DNA of 15,068 bases from Candidatus Woesearchaeota archaeon (GCA_018303705.1 JAGVXQ010000007.1:1021-16088), one strand, 5' to 3'; shown: positions 7,123-15,008, counted from the first letter of the stretch. Notes: a model not told the origin generated them from the sequence alone. A program made the numbers and translations.

Positions 7123-8595
7123 ATGTCAGAAGAAGAGATATTCAACCAGAGAAAAGAGAAGGTGCATGAGCTAAGAAAAAATTCCATAGAGCCATATCCA
7201 TATAGATTTGAAAAGAAAAATTCTGCGAAAGAAGCCATTGAAAATTACAAGGGATTGAAGCCTGAAGAAAAGACAGAAGAGTATGTTTCAATTGCAGGAA
7301 GATTGACAAGGATAAGGATCATGGGAAAGGCATTGTTTGCAGATGTGCAGGATCAAACCGGAAAGCTACAGGTGTATGTAAAATCTGATGAAGTTGGAGA
7401 GAATGCATACAACATATTCACAAAATTAATTGACATAGGGGACATAATAGGAATACATGGCAAGATATTCAAGACAAAAACAGGGGAGCTTTCTGTATGG
7501 GCAAAGAAATATGAATTGCTAGCCAAGTCTTTGAGGCCAATGCCTGAAAAGTGGCATGGATTGCAAGACGTTGAGATAAGATACAGAAAAAGATACCTTG
7601 ACATTATAGCAAACCCTGATGTCAAAGAGACATTCTTCAAGAGGGCTGAAATAATAAGCGCGATAAGGGAGTTCATGAAAAAGAAGGGATTCATTGAGGT
7701 TGAAATTCCTATTTTGCAGCCATTGTATGGGGGAGCTAAAGCAAAGCCATTCAAGACGCACATAAACGCATGGAACCTGAATATGTACCTATCTGTATCA
7801 CCTGAACTATACTTAAAGAGATTATTGGTTGGCGGCTTTGAAAAAGTATATACAATATCAAAAAACTTCAGGAATGAGGGTGTTGACAAGTCACATAATC
7901 CTGAGTTCACGATGTTTGAATGCTACCAGGCTTATGCTGATTATGAGGACATGATGAAACTTCTTGAAGACCTTGTGGGTTATGTGCTGAAAAAATTACA
8001 TGCTGGAATAATTGTTGATTACCAAGGAACTAAACTGCATTTCAAGAAGAAGTGGCAAAGGCTTAGCATGCTTAAGGCTATAAAGAAATACACAAAGAAT
8101 GATGTTGGCAAGATGGACGATGAGAAAATAAAACAGCTGATGAAAGTCTATAACATAGAATATGATGGTGATTACATAAGGGGGCTTGCGATAGAAAAAA
8201 TATTCGATGAGCTGGTTTCTGACAAGCTTATACAGCCTGTGCATATAACAGACCATCCAATAGAAACTACGCCATTGTGCAAGCCAAAAAGGGGAAACAG
8301 CAACCACATAGAGAGGTTCGAGTCATTTGTGAATGGAATGGAATTGTCAAATGCTTATTCGGAACTGAATGAGCCTATACTTCAGAGGAAACTGCTGAAA
8401 GAACAGTCTGAGCAACGTGAAGAACATGAAGAGAATTACCAGATGGATAATGACTTTGTTGAAGCCATTGAATATGGGATGCCTCCTGCTGGCGGCCTTG
8501 GAATCGGCATTGACAGGCTGGTAATGATGCTTACAAATTCAAGAACCATAAGGGATGTCATATTGTTCCCAACGATGAAAAAAGAAGGGGTGTGA
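7123..8595 (+). CDS. lysS: Lysyl-tRNA synthetase, class II
   Basis: Charges tRNA-Lys; 490 residues, the length of bacterial/eukaryotic class II LysRS. The N-terminal OB-fold anticodon-binding domain (about 54-135) has VSIAGRLTRIRIMGKALFAD. It is followed by the LysRS signature RYRKRYLDII (154-163), motif 1 near FMKKKGFIEVEIPILQP, motif 2 FRNEGVDKSHNPEFTMFE (249-266) and motif 3 GLGIGIDRL (458-466). NGMELSNAYSELN is the conserved stretch before motif 3. Many euryarchaea use the unrelated class I LysRS, so this gene reflects the lineage or an old replacement. Its codon and base use do not differ visibly from the neighbours. It is transcribed alone from a leaderless promoter, divergent from the thermosome. 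A G5T5 tract just after the stop (8595-8605) could help termination. Confidence 0.97.
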   Translation: MSEEEIFNQRKEKVHELRKNSIEPYPYRFEKKNSAKEAIENYKGLKPEEKTEEYVSIAGRLTRIRIMGKALFADVQDQTGKLQVYVKSDEVGENAYNIFTKLIDIGDIIGIHGKIFKTKTGELSVWAKKYELLAKSLRPMPEKWHGLQDVEIRYRKRYLDIIANPDVKETFFKRAEIISAIREFMKKKGFIEVEIPILQPLYGGAKAKPFKTHINAWNLNMYLSVSPELYLKRLLVGGFEKVYTISKNFRNEGVDKSHNPEFTMFECYQAYADYEDMMKLLEDLVGYVLKKLHAGIIVDYQGTKLHFKKKWQRLSMLKAIKKYTKNDVGKMDDEKIKQLMKVYNIEYDGDYIRGLAIEKIFDELVSDKLIQPVHITDHPIETTPLCKPKRGNSNHIERFESFVNGMELSNAYSELNEPILQRKLLKEQSEQREEHEENYQMDNDFVEAIEYGMPPAGGLGIGIDRLVMMLTNSRTIRDVILFPTMKKEGV

Positions 8596-8661
8596 GGGGG
8601 TTTTTGAATATTAGCATAGCATATCTTGAGATTTTTTAATCTGAAAATAATACTGGAATGA

Positions 8662-8670
8662 TTTATAAAT
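8662..8670 (+). promoter_or_regulatory. TATA box of the phosphatase/kinase cluster
   Basis: TTTATAAAT is centred at 8666, exactly 27 nt before the ATG at 8693 and 21 nt before the alternative ATG at 8687, which favours 8693 as the start. Confidence 0.7.
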
Positions 8671-8692
8671 TTTTCATAATCATATTATGCTT

Positions 8693-9553
8693 ATGACAAA
8701 ATGTAGATTGAGAGATGTTTTGATTGATGCAGCAAGGGTTGCAGGGGAAATACAACTAGGGCATATAGAAGATGGCGATATATCTGCTAGAAGCAAGTAT
8801 GGTGGCAATGATACCCTTGACATGGTAACCATAGCAGACATAAAAACTGAAGAAGCATTAAGAGAATTCTTTGACAGAACTATGCCAGAGTATAATGTAA
8901 TAGGGGAGGAATCTGGTGGCACTTACAATGGCAATGGAAAGGTAATCTTAATAGACCCTTTAGATTGCACCAAAAGCTACATGGCAAAACTGCCAAATTT
9001 TGGCCCGATAATTGGAATATATGATAAAGGAAAGAACATTGCCGGGATAGAGCATAATGTAACCAAGGGCATAATGTATGTTGCTACGGAAGAGAGCGGA
9101 TTTGAAAGGATTGGACCCAGGGAAGAGATACCAAAAGACGCCATATACCTTGAGAGCAAGGTTTCTGGGCAATATTCATTTGCGCATAAACTGGCTAAAG
9201 CTGTAAAGGAAGAATTTCAAAATTATCCAATAATAGTAAATTCGCAAAACGTGCTCAACAAGGCAAGGGTCTTTAATAGTGAATGGAAGGCTTTCTTCCA
9301 TGCAGGGCAGGCAAGGCATGATATAGCTGCTGTTCCAATATTTTCAAGGCTTAGTGGAGTAAAAGCAACAGACCACAACGGCATACAGTATGAACTCTTA
9401 AACCCTGAGATTGAAATTGAAAGGTACAACAGTGGAAAGAATGAGGCCATATATTCAAACACTATACTGGTTTCGCAGCCAGACTGCCAGGAACGCTTCC
9501 TCGAGGTATTAAACAAGTTCAAAGAAGAATTGGACGAGGCAAGAAAAAGATGA
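8693..9553 (+). CDS. Inositol monophosphatase-family phosphatase (IMPase/FBPase/CysQ superfamily)
   Basis: Metal-dependent phosphomonoesterase of 286 residues. Metal ligands in the expected order: TIADIKTEE in the N-terminal part, GEES (71-74), DPLDCT (88-93) and ARHDIAAVPIF (208-218, the Asp of the usual WDxAA motif). The second motif reads DPLDCT where the family consensus is DPxDGT, an uncommon Gly-to-Cys change. The C-terminal AGG turn is replaced by SGVKATDHNG. The substrate cannot be told: inositol-1-phosphate, fructose-1,6-bisphosphate, NADP and PAP phosphatases share these motifs. I prefer the second of two ATGs because of its spacing to the TATA box. Its stop overlaps the next start (ATGA), so the two proteins are translationally coupled. 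Confidence 0.88.
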   Translation: MTKCRLRDVLIDAARVAGEIQLGHIEDGDISARSKYGGNDTLDMVTIADIKTEEALREFFDRTMPEYNVIGEESGGTYNGNGKVILIDPLDCTKSYMAKLPNFGPIIGIYDKGKNIAGIEHNVTKGIMYVATEESGFERIGPREEIPKDAIYLESKVSGQYSFAHKLAKAVKEEFQNYPIIVNSQNVLNKARVFNSEWKAFFHAGQARHDIAAVPIFSRLSGVKATDHNGIQYELLNPEIEIERYNSGKNEAIYSNTILVSQPDCQERFLEVLNKFKEELDEARKR

Positions 9554-10323
9554 AGTTTCTTTTTTCGGATGTTGATGGAACATTGGTACATAAAACTTGT
9601 GGGCAAAAACATATTATCCAGGTGCCTGGAGAAAACAGATACATTAGCAGATATGCAATAAACTCTCTTGAAGAGATTAGAAGAAAATTGCCTGTTGCAA
9701 TAATTACTGGAAGAAGGCTGTCAGGATATGAAAGGCTATCTGCTGCAATACCTCATGATTATGCAATCATAGAACATGGATGTGTAATATTGGACAGAGG
9801 CAAGCCCGACATTGAATGGGCCAGCAGACTTAAGGAAGCTGTAGGAATATTTGGATGCTATAATGGACTGTTATGGGATTATGCAAAAAGCCTTGAAAGA
9901 GAAGGCTACAAGACAGACTATGATGGGCGGCTTGCAAGTGTTAGAGTGTTTCTTGACAAACCCGATAACTTAAATGAAGAAGAAAAACTTGGGCTTGAAA
10001 CAAGAGTTGTGAAAGAAGCAGGCCATTTGCTCAGGACAACAAGAAACCAGGAAATGCTTGACATAATTCCAAAAGCAGGTGGAAAAATAAATGCCAGCAA
10101 TTTCATTTTATCAAGAAGAGTGTTGGAGATAAATGATGCCATTGCCTTGGGTGATGATGTTAACGATGAAGATCTGCTATTGGAAGCAGGATTTCCAATG
10201 TGCCCTGGCAATGCAGTATGTTCAATAAAAGATATTGTGAAAAAACGCAATGGTTATGTTTCAGTTAGCAATGACCATGAAGGAACTATAGACATGTTAA
10301 ATGAGGTTTTTAAGCATGTTTAA
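9550..10323 (+). CDS. HAD-superfamily phosphatase, IIB (Cof/sugar-phosphatase) type
   Basis: 257 residues with all four HAD motifs: DVDGT (7-11, nucleophile Asp7 and acid/base Asp9), TGRR (53-56), a lysine in DIIPKAGGK (171-179) and GDDVNDEDLL (201-210). The C2B cap lies between motifs II and III, as in sucrose-, trehalose-6- and mannosyl-3-phosphoglycerate phosphatases and phosphomannomutase relatives. It is cytosolic and Mg-dependent. The first codon overlaps the IMPase stop by 4 nt, and its end overlaps the following kinase gene. A phosphatase of a sugar phosphate or compatible-solute precursor is plausible, but the substrate is not determined. The gene is intact. Confidence 0.9.
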   Translation: MKFLFSDVDGTLVHKTCGQKHIIQVPGENRYISRYAINSLEEIRRKLPVAIITGRRLSGYERLSAAIPHDYAIIEHGCVILDRGKPDIEWASRLKEAVGIFGCYNGLLWDYAKSLEREGYKTDYDGRLASVRVFLDKPDNLNEEEKLGLETRVVKEAGHLLRTTRNQEMLDIIPKAGGKINASNFILSRRVLEINDAIALGDDVNDEDLLLEAGFPMCPGNAVCSIKDIVKKRNGYVSVSNDHEGTIDMLNEVFKHV

Positions 10324-10972
10324 GCAAGATATCATGGAGAGCATCATTGGCTTCATCAAGAAGAACCTTCCTAATGGCGGAACAATATGTGTAACAGGTT
10401 GTGGCAGGGCTGGAAAGACAACGCTTGCAAATGACATCGTTTTAGGCTTTGGAAAAAATGAATCAGGTAGGTATCCATTTGATTGTTTGCATACGCCGAT
10501 AGAGTACAGAAGGAAAATTATGGAAAGCAGGGGCATAGTAATAACTGGGTCGCATCCGGATACTGTAATAAAAGAAATGGCACTTAAGACAATAAAATCA
10601 ATAAAAAATGGTGAGGATGTCCCGATTTATGAAAGCGTATTAGTTGGAAATGATGTTGAATACAAAACAATTGGGATGTACAGGAACAAAAAATACAACA
10701 TAATTGATGGGCTTACAGCAATGCACCATTCCGTTGGCAAATTGTATGACATTGTCATATTCATGGAATGTGATGAAAAAACAGAACTGCAAAGAAGGCT
10801 TCTAAAGGAAGGGTATGAGAGGAACCAAAACCCTGAAGAAATAATGAAGGTGTTTCCATTAAGAAGAAAGCAATATGAAGAATATGTTTTAGTGTACAAA
10901 AATGATGCAACCATTGTAATAAACACTACTGATGGGAATAATATTTCTATAACATTTAACAAAACACCCTAA
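10316..10972 (+). CDS. P-loop kinase of the uridine kinase/phosphoribulokinase-like family
   Basis: 218 residues from the chosen start. The Walker A loop GCGRAGKTT is at 28-36, after CVT. HPDTV and the later IIDGLTAMHHSVGKLYDIVIFM resemble the substrate-Asp and the E/D-G-hhxh strand of uridine kinases. RRLLKEGYERNQNPEEIMKVFPLRRKQYEEYV resembles the lid and the R-x(n)-YxxY helix of that family, ending in DATIVIN, like the usual ADIII strand. It most likely transfers the ATP gamma-phosphate to a nucleoside or sugar hydroxyl. ATGs at 10301, 10316 and 10334 are possible; the first overlaps the HAD gene by 23 nt, the second by 8 nt. It ends the three-gene cluster and converges on the 96-aa gene 28 nt away. 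Confidence 0.8.
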   Translation: MFKQDIMESIIGFIKKNLPNGGTICVTGCGRAGKTTLANDIVLGFGKNESGRYPFDCLHTPIEYRRKIMESRGIVITGSHPDTVIKEMALKTIKSIKNGEDVPIYESVLVGNDVEYKTIGMYRNKKYNIIDGLTAMHHSVGKLYDIVIFMECDEKTELQRRLLKEGYERNQNPEEIMKVFPLRRKQYEEYVLVYKNDATIVINTTDGNNISITFNKTP

Positions 10973-11000
10973 ACTCACAAGAAACAATCAACCATTGAAA

Positions 11001-11291
11001 TTAATGCTTTTGCTTTCCGACTATCAAGATGTTGCCTTCCTTCTCTGTTATGTCAACGTATTCAAGGTCATTGACCAAAATGTCTCCACCAAGAAGCAGG
11101 AAGTTAATGTCCATGCCCTTTATTGCCACCCTGTTGACTTTCAAGAAATCAATTATCTTCTTCGGGGCAATGCTTGACTTATGCGGATTGTTTATGTCAA
11201 ACAAGCTGATGAAACAAGGCCTGTTTGAATAATCATCCTTGTCCAAGCGAGGCTTCCTGCCAATGATTATGCTCTTTGTTTTGTATTTCAT
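11001..11291 (-). CDS. Unknown 96-aa protein at the end of the infB-eS6 operon
   Basis: It starts with an ATGA overlap of the eS6 stop (11288-11291), so it is translated from the same message as eS6 and infB. The N-terminal part is basic (KTKSIIIGRKPRLDKDDY), the middle has a helix (SIAPKKIIDFLKVN), and the end alternates hydrophobic strands (FLLLGGDILV, EGNILIVGK), suggesting a small alpha/beta or beta-barrel fold. No membrane segment or metal-binding cysteine pair is visible. I do not recognise the family. The position suggests a role in translation or ribosome biogenesis, but that is inference from context only. Confidence 0.75.
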   Translation of the reverse strand: MKYKTKSIIIGRKPRLDKDDYSNRPCFISLFDINNPHKSSIAPKKIIDFLKVNRVAIKGMDINFLLLGGDILVNDLEYVDITEKEGNILIVGKQKH

Positions 11292-11689
11292 GCTGCTTTT
11301 TCTGCAGTTTCTTCTTTCTTTATGCCAAGAACCTCTTCTAAGTCCTTATCGCCGTATTTTGTTATGCTTAAATTAACCTGTGCGGTTGAGTTGCTTATCT
11401 GGCTTCCAACAACACTTTTTCTTTTCCTTATGCCTTTCTTCTTGATATGAACGCCCTTGCTCTTTATCGTTAGAATCTTCCTTCTTGCAAAGCCCTGTAC
11501 GTCAACGCGCATTGGAAAGCCACACTTATCTGAGCCGCCTGTTATCTTTAGCTGGTAGCCTGCAAGACCAATGGCGCTGCCATCTACATTGTCGTTTAAC
11601 CTTCTGCCATCAAATATATCTGTTTCTATCTTCTTATTGTAGCTTTTCCCTGTTTTAGGACTGCTTATAGTCAATGCGTATTCTGGCAT
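11288..11689 (-). CDS. rps6e: Ribosomal protein eS6
   Basis: Archaeal/eukaryotic-specific small-subunit protein of 133 residues, the usual archaeal length, lacking the long phosphorylated tail of eukaryotes. ALTISSPKTGKSYNKKIE opens the fold. GSAIGLAGYQLKITGGSDKCGFPM (about 37-60) is the family signature, followed by RRKILTIKSKGVHIKKKGIRKRKSVVGSQIS, the strongly basic rRNA-binding part. It starts one nucleotide after the infB stop and overlaps the downstream unknown gene by 4 nt. Confidence 0.95.
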   Translation of the reverse strand: MPEYALTISSPKTGKSYNKKIETDIFDGRRLNDNVDGSAIGLAGYQLKITGGSDKCGFPMRVDVQGFARRKILTIKSKGVHIKKKGIRKRKSVVGSQISNSTAQVNLSITKYGDKDLEEVLGIKKEETAEKAA

Positions 11690-11690
11690 T

Positions 11691-13415
11691 TTAAACTCCC
11701 CATAGCTTGTTTTCCTTCCTCTTTATCTCTGCTATTTCCTTCAATATATCTATTTCCTTATCATTTAAAAACCTTTTCAATTGCTTTAATTTTATGAAAT
11801 CATGCTCTGTAATGTCTGAATACAACACATCATTTTCTTTTACCTGGCGGCCCATTATTATGTCTGGCATAGCTATTGCGACTTGCTTTGAAGAAAATGC
11901 TTCTGGTATGGATTTCATCTCATGCTGCATTTCCTTTACATAAGTCAATGGCTTTGAGTCCTTCATGAGTGGCATGCCTACCCTCAATGTTCCCCCAAGG
12001 ACTTCTATGCCTGCAACAGCTGGATTGCTCTGCCTAAAAATGCAGCCAGGAAGAATTTGTATCTTTGTGGGCATTGTTATGCCTTCAAGCTCTTTTTTCT
12101 CAAGCAGCTTGCGCTCGTCCAAAAGCCATTTTTCAAAGTCCTCTATTATCTTGTATATTACATCATCTGATATTATCTTTGCATCTGGCTTTTTTATGTC
12201 ATGCCTTATGTTGAATGCAAGAATTACCTTATTCAAGGGATTTTTTTCTGCTGAAGCATCTGCAAGGTCCTTTTTTGTTATGCTGCCTATGGAAGCCCGC
12301 TTGATCTGTATGTGCTTTTCCTGCAGCAGATGTATCAAGGCTTCGAGACTGCCAAGAGAATCTGCCTTTATTATTATGCCTTCTTTTTCTGTCTCTATCA
12401 AGACCTCTTTTATGTCTTTTTGAACAATCTCCTTTGACTTTTCAAGGTCATTGTCAACTGAAACAAATGGCATGCCTGGAAATGCATCCTTTATTTCAGA
12501 AACTATAAGCCTTATAGCGGCTGCGGCGCTTATTGTTTTAATTGACTTGTAATCATTCCTTTCTTGAATGAGCATAGACCTGATTTTTGTTGCAATTGGC
12601 TGATTTATGCTTCCTATGACAATTTGGTCATTTGCATTCAATATGCCATCATAAAGGACTACGTCAAGCACTATGCCAAGATTCTTTTCTTCCTTGACTT
12701 CCAGGATAGTGCCACGGACCTTTTCGTTAGGCTTAATCTCGAGCCTTTTCTCAAGGTACTTCTGGGACAGGCCTGTTAGAATCATCAGGAGTTCTGGTAT
12801 GCCCTCAAGGGTTTTGGCTGACATTGGTATTATTGCTATTTGTGTAGTGTAATCATCAACTCTGTCAAACCTTTCTGACTTAAAACCAAGATCATACAAT
12901 CTGCCGAGGACATCATAAAGCTTTGCATCTAGAAGATTTCTTACGTTCTCTGACTGTGCGTTTATGTCTTGAATCAGGCTAAGACTTTTGTTCTGCCGCC
13001 ATCCTGATATTGCGTCTATCTTGTTCAGTGCTATGATAAAGGGTGTTTTGTTTGACTTTAAGATTTCTATGGCTTCTAGAGTCTGTGGCTTTATGCCTTC
13101 GTTTATGTCTATGACAAGTATTGCGATGTCTGCAATGCTGCCTCCGCGCTTCCTTAAGTTTGTAAAGGCTGCATGGCCAGGAGTGTCTATGAACAATATT
13201 CCTGGTATAGTCAACTTTATTTTTAATTGCTCTAGAAGACTGCCGCAAAAATTCTTTATATTATCCAAGGAAGTTGAATATGCCTTTATCTTCTGGGTTA
13301 TTAAGCCTGGCTCATTTGACGTTATAGAGATGCCTCTAATCTTTTCTAATATACTTGATTTTCCATGATCTACATGACCTACCAATGCCACAATTGGCTG
13401 CCTTATTATTGCCAT
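11691..13415 (-). CDS. infB: Translation initiation factor IF2 (aIF5B)
   Basis: GTPase that promotes subunit joining and Met-tRNAi placement; 574 residues from the ATG at 13415, normal for archaeal aIF5B, which lacks the bacterial N-terminal extension. G-domain motifs: G1 GHVDHGKSS (13-21), G2 region EPGLITQKI, G3 DTPGHAAF, G4 NKID. Domain II, the Rossmann-like domain III (IIIKADSLGSLEALIHLL), and the long helix to domain IV (LEGITMPTKIQILPGCIFRQ) follow. A TTG two codons upstream (13421) is an alternative start; the ATG gives the family-typical MAIIRQPIVALVGHVDHGK. No TATA box lies at the leaderless spacing, so a real 5' leader is likely. First gene of the infB-eS6-unknown operon. Confidence 0.96.
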   Translation of the reverse strand: MAIIRQPIVALVGHVDHGKSSILEKIRGISITSNEPGLITQKIKAYSTSLDNIKNFCGSLLEQLKIKLTIPGILFIDTPGHAAFTNLRKRGGSIADIAILVIDINEGIKPQTLEAIEILKSNKTPFIIALNKIDAISGWRQNKSLSLIQDINAQSENVRNLLDAKLYDVLGRLYDLGFKSERFDRVDDYTTQIAIIPMSAKTLEGIPELLMILTGLSQKYLEKRLEIKPNEKVRGTILEVKEEKNLGIVLDVVLYDGILNANDQIVIGSINQPIATKIRSMLIQERNDYKSIKTISAAAAIRLIVSEIKDAFPGMPFVSVDNDLEKSKEIVQKDIKEVLIETEKEGIIIKADSLGSLEALIHLLQEKHIQIKRASIGSITKKDLADASAEKNPLNKVILAFNIRHDIKKPDAKIISDDVIYKIIEDFEKWLLDERKLLEKKELEGITMPTKIQILPGCIFRQSNPAVAGIEVLGGTLRVGMPLMKDSKPLTYVKEMQHEMKSIPEAFSSKQVAIAMPDIIMGRQVKENDVLYSDITEHDFIKLKQLKRFLNDKEIDILKEIAEIKRKENKLWGV

Positions 13416-13421
13416 TTCCAA

Positions 13422-13577
13422 TACCCATATTGTCTATGCCCTTGATCACCCCTTGCATTTAGCATTGATTGCCAGAACCCATCTAAAAGCTTTTCGCATG
13501 CAAATTTTGTGTTTTTCTTGGTGATTTCGAAGGGTTTAAAAGCAAGCTGCGCATAAATAATTTTCTGCCAAAAGAGG
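13422..13577. other. Divergent intergenic region between infB and the MFS gene
   Basis: AT-rich region of 156 bp. On the + strand CATAAATAA (13552-13560) is a weak TATA candidate for the MFS gene. On the - strand a TATA-like CTTTTAGAT (13481-13489) and an anti-16S-like GGGGTGATC (13444-13452) lie upstream of infB, but the latter is 28 nt before the infB ATG, too far for normal ribosome binding there. No RNA gene or repeat is seen. Confidence 0.4.
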
Positions 13578-14913
13578 ATGATTATTTTGAGAAATCTGTT
13601 AAGGAATAACGGTGCAAAAGAGCGGGCCAAATCAAGGACAAGAAAGCTAAGCATAAAGGAAGGCTCTGCATACAGCATAAGCGATGGCTTTGGCATTAAG
13701 TACATTACCCCATATGCACTTGCAATGAATGCAAGCAATTCTCAGATAGGCTTGTTAAGCTCAATACCAACATTGCTCGGCAACATCTCTCAAATATACA
13801 CAACAAAGTTGATGGAAAAATATCCAAGAAACCAGATATTGTTCATAGGGGCTATGCTTCAGGCATTTATGTGGCTTCCAGTTCTTGGGGTAGGAATATT
13901 CTTTTTCTTCTTTAATTCAAGCAACAGCTTCTCAATAGACCTGCTCATACTTTTTTATACCATGCTTGTTGCATTCGGCTCTTTTATAAGCCCTGCATGG
14001 AATTCCTTGATGAAAGACATAGTTACAAGAAATAGCGGAAAATATTTTGGCACTAGGAACAGGGTATGTGGCCTTGTGGCACTGGTTTCTATGCTTTTGG
14101 CAAGTTTCCTGCTGGATCATGGCATTTATTTTTCGCTCATTATCAGCAATAATGCTGAAAAACTATTATGAGCCAAGGCTAAAACTCGAAAAGGAGTATT
14201 ATTTTACATTCTTGCAGTTTATTAAGAATATACCCAAAAGCAATTTTGGAAAATTTGTGGTCTTCGTATCATTATCCACATTGGCAACCCAAATAGCATC
14301 GCCTTTTTTTGCTGTTTACATGCTTCGAGAACTCAATTTCAGCTATACATTTTGGATATCTACAGTAATCTCGAGCATATTGGCATCACTGCTTTTCATG
14401 CCCATATGGGGGAAATTTACAGACAAGTATGGCACTGTCAAAACATTGAAGATTACAGGCATTTTCACACCACTAGTGCCTTTTTTGTGGCTTTTATCCC
14501 CGCTTTTATATAAGATTAATTTCTACCTGCTATTGGCTTACATAATAATTGTTGAATCATTTTCAGGCTTCATATGGGCAGGCTTTAATCTTGCAGCAGG
14601 CAATTTCATCTATGATGCTGTGACAAGGCAAAGAATGGCACTTTGCATTGCATACTTTAGCGTTATAAATAGCATAGGTTTTTTCATAGGGGCGAGTTTT
14701 GGCGGCATTGTATCATCAATGTCATCAATACCATTTGGAATAAGCCCTTTGATATTTGTCTTTTTTATCAGCGGCATTGCAAGGTTCTTGGTCTACATTT
14801 TTGTCAGCCCAACAATAAAGGAAGTAAGAACTGTAAAAGACCTTGACATAAAAAACATGCACAAGGACCTGCTTGATTTTAAGCCAAAAAAGATACTTAA
14901 CCATTTGAAATAG
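13578..14913 (+). pseudogene. MFS transporter split by a frameshift
   Basis: Two overlapping frames encode the halves of one major facilitator protein. The first (13578-14171) has the basic N-terminus, then YSISDGFGIKYITPYALAM, the helices around LLSSIPTLLGNISQ, PRNQILFIGAMLQA, and the conserved loop KYFGTRNRVCGLVALVSMLLASFLLD; after about 14115 it runs into non-MFS sequence and a stop. The second frame becomes MFS-like from about AFIFRSLSAIML (14119 on), through the central loop KNYYEPRLKLEKEYYFTFLQ, and carries helices 7-12 to the stop at 14911-14913. Joined, they give about 440 residues, a normal MFS length, but the helix before FRSLSA seems short, so bases may be missing rather than one added. 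Substrate unknown. It could be a real pseudogene or a sequencing error; no stop codons occur elsewhere. Confidence 0.8.
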
Positions 14914-14920
14914 AAATTAA

Positions 14921-14927
14921 TTTAAAT
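14921..14927 (+). promoter_or_regulatory. TATA-like box of the tRNA-Ser gene
   Basis: TTTAAAT is centred at 14924, 27 nt before G1 of the tRNA (14951). That is the spacing seen from TATA box to ATG in the leaderless genes of this window, so transcription may begin at or within a few bases of the mature 5' end. Confidence 0.55.
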
Positions 14928-14980
14928 CGCCTTTGACCATGATTTCCTATGCCGCGGTCGCTTAACCTGGTAGAGCGCAA

Positions 14981-15000
14981 ATCTTTTTTTAAGAGCGCAG
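14981..15000 (+). other. 20-nt tRNA intron at position 29/30
   Basis: GCGC (14975-14978) pairs with GCGC (14995-14998), a 4-bp central helix. It is flanked by the 3-nt bulge AAA (14979-14981) and, on the other strand, AGG (14999-15001). Inside is TCTT/AAGA (14982-14985/14991-14994) with a T5 loop. Cutting after the second base of each bulge, as the archaeal splicing endonuclease does, removes exactly 20 nt and restores a perfect anticodon stem. An outer helix is not evident, so it is the relaxed form of the motif. The intron also creates an 8-bp direct repeat AGAGCGCA (14972-14979 and 14992-14999). Confidence 0.8.
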
Positions 15001-15008
15001 GCCTGGAA

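Noticed and set aside
13406..13738. A 110-codon open frame on the - strand over the start of the MFS gene and the infB upstream region
   Set aside because: Its first half is antisense to a clear MFS coding sequence and has no promoter or ribosome-binding site; only its last 19 codons lie in an independent ATG-started stretch, noted separately as a weak possibility.
14972..14999. AGAGCGCA direct repeat as a target-site duplication or attachment site
   Set aside because: It is explained by the intron 1 fold (GCGC self-pairing across the splice sites); no mobile element is present.
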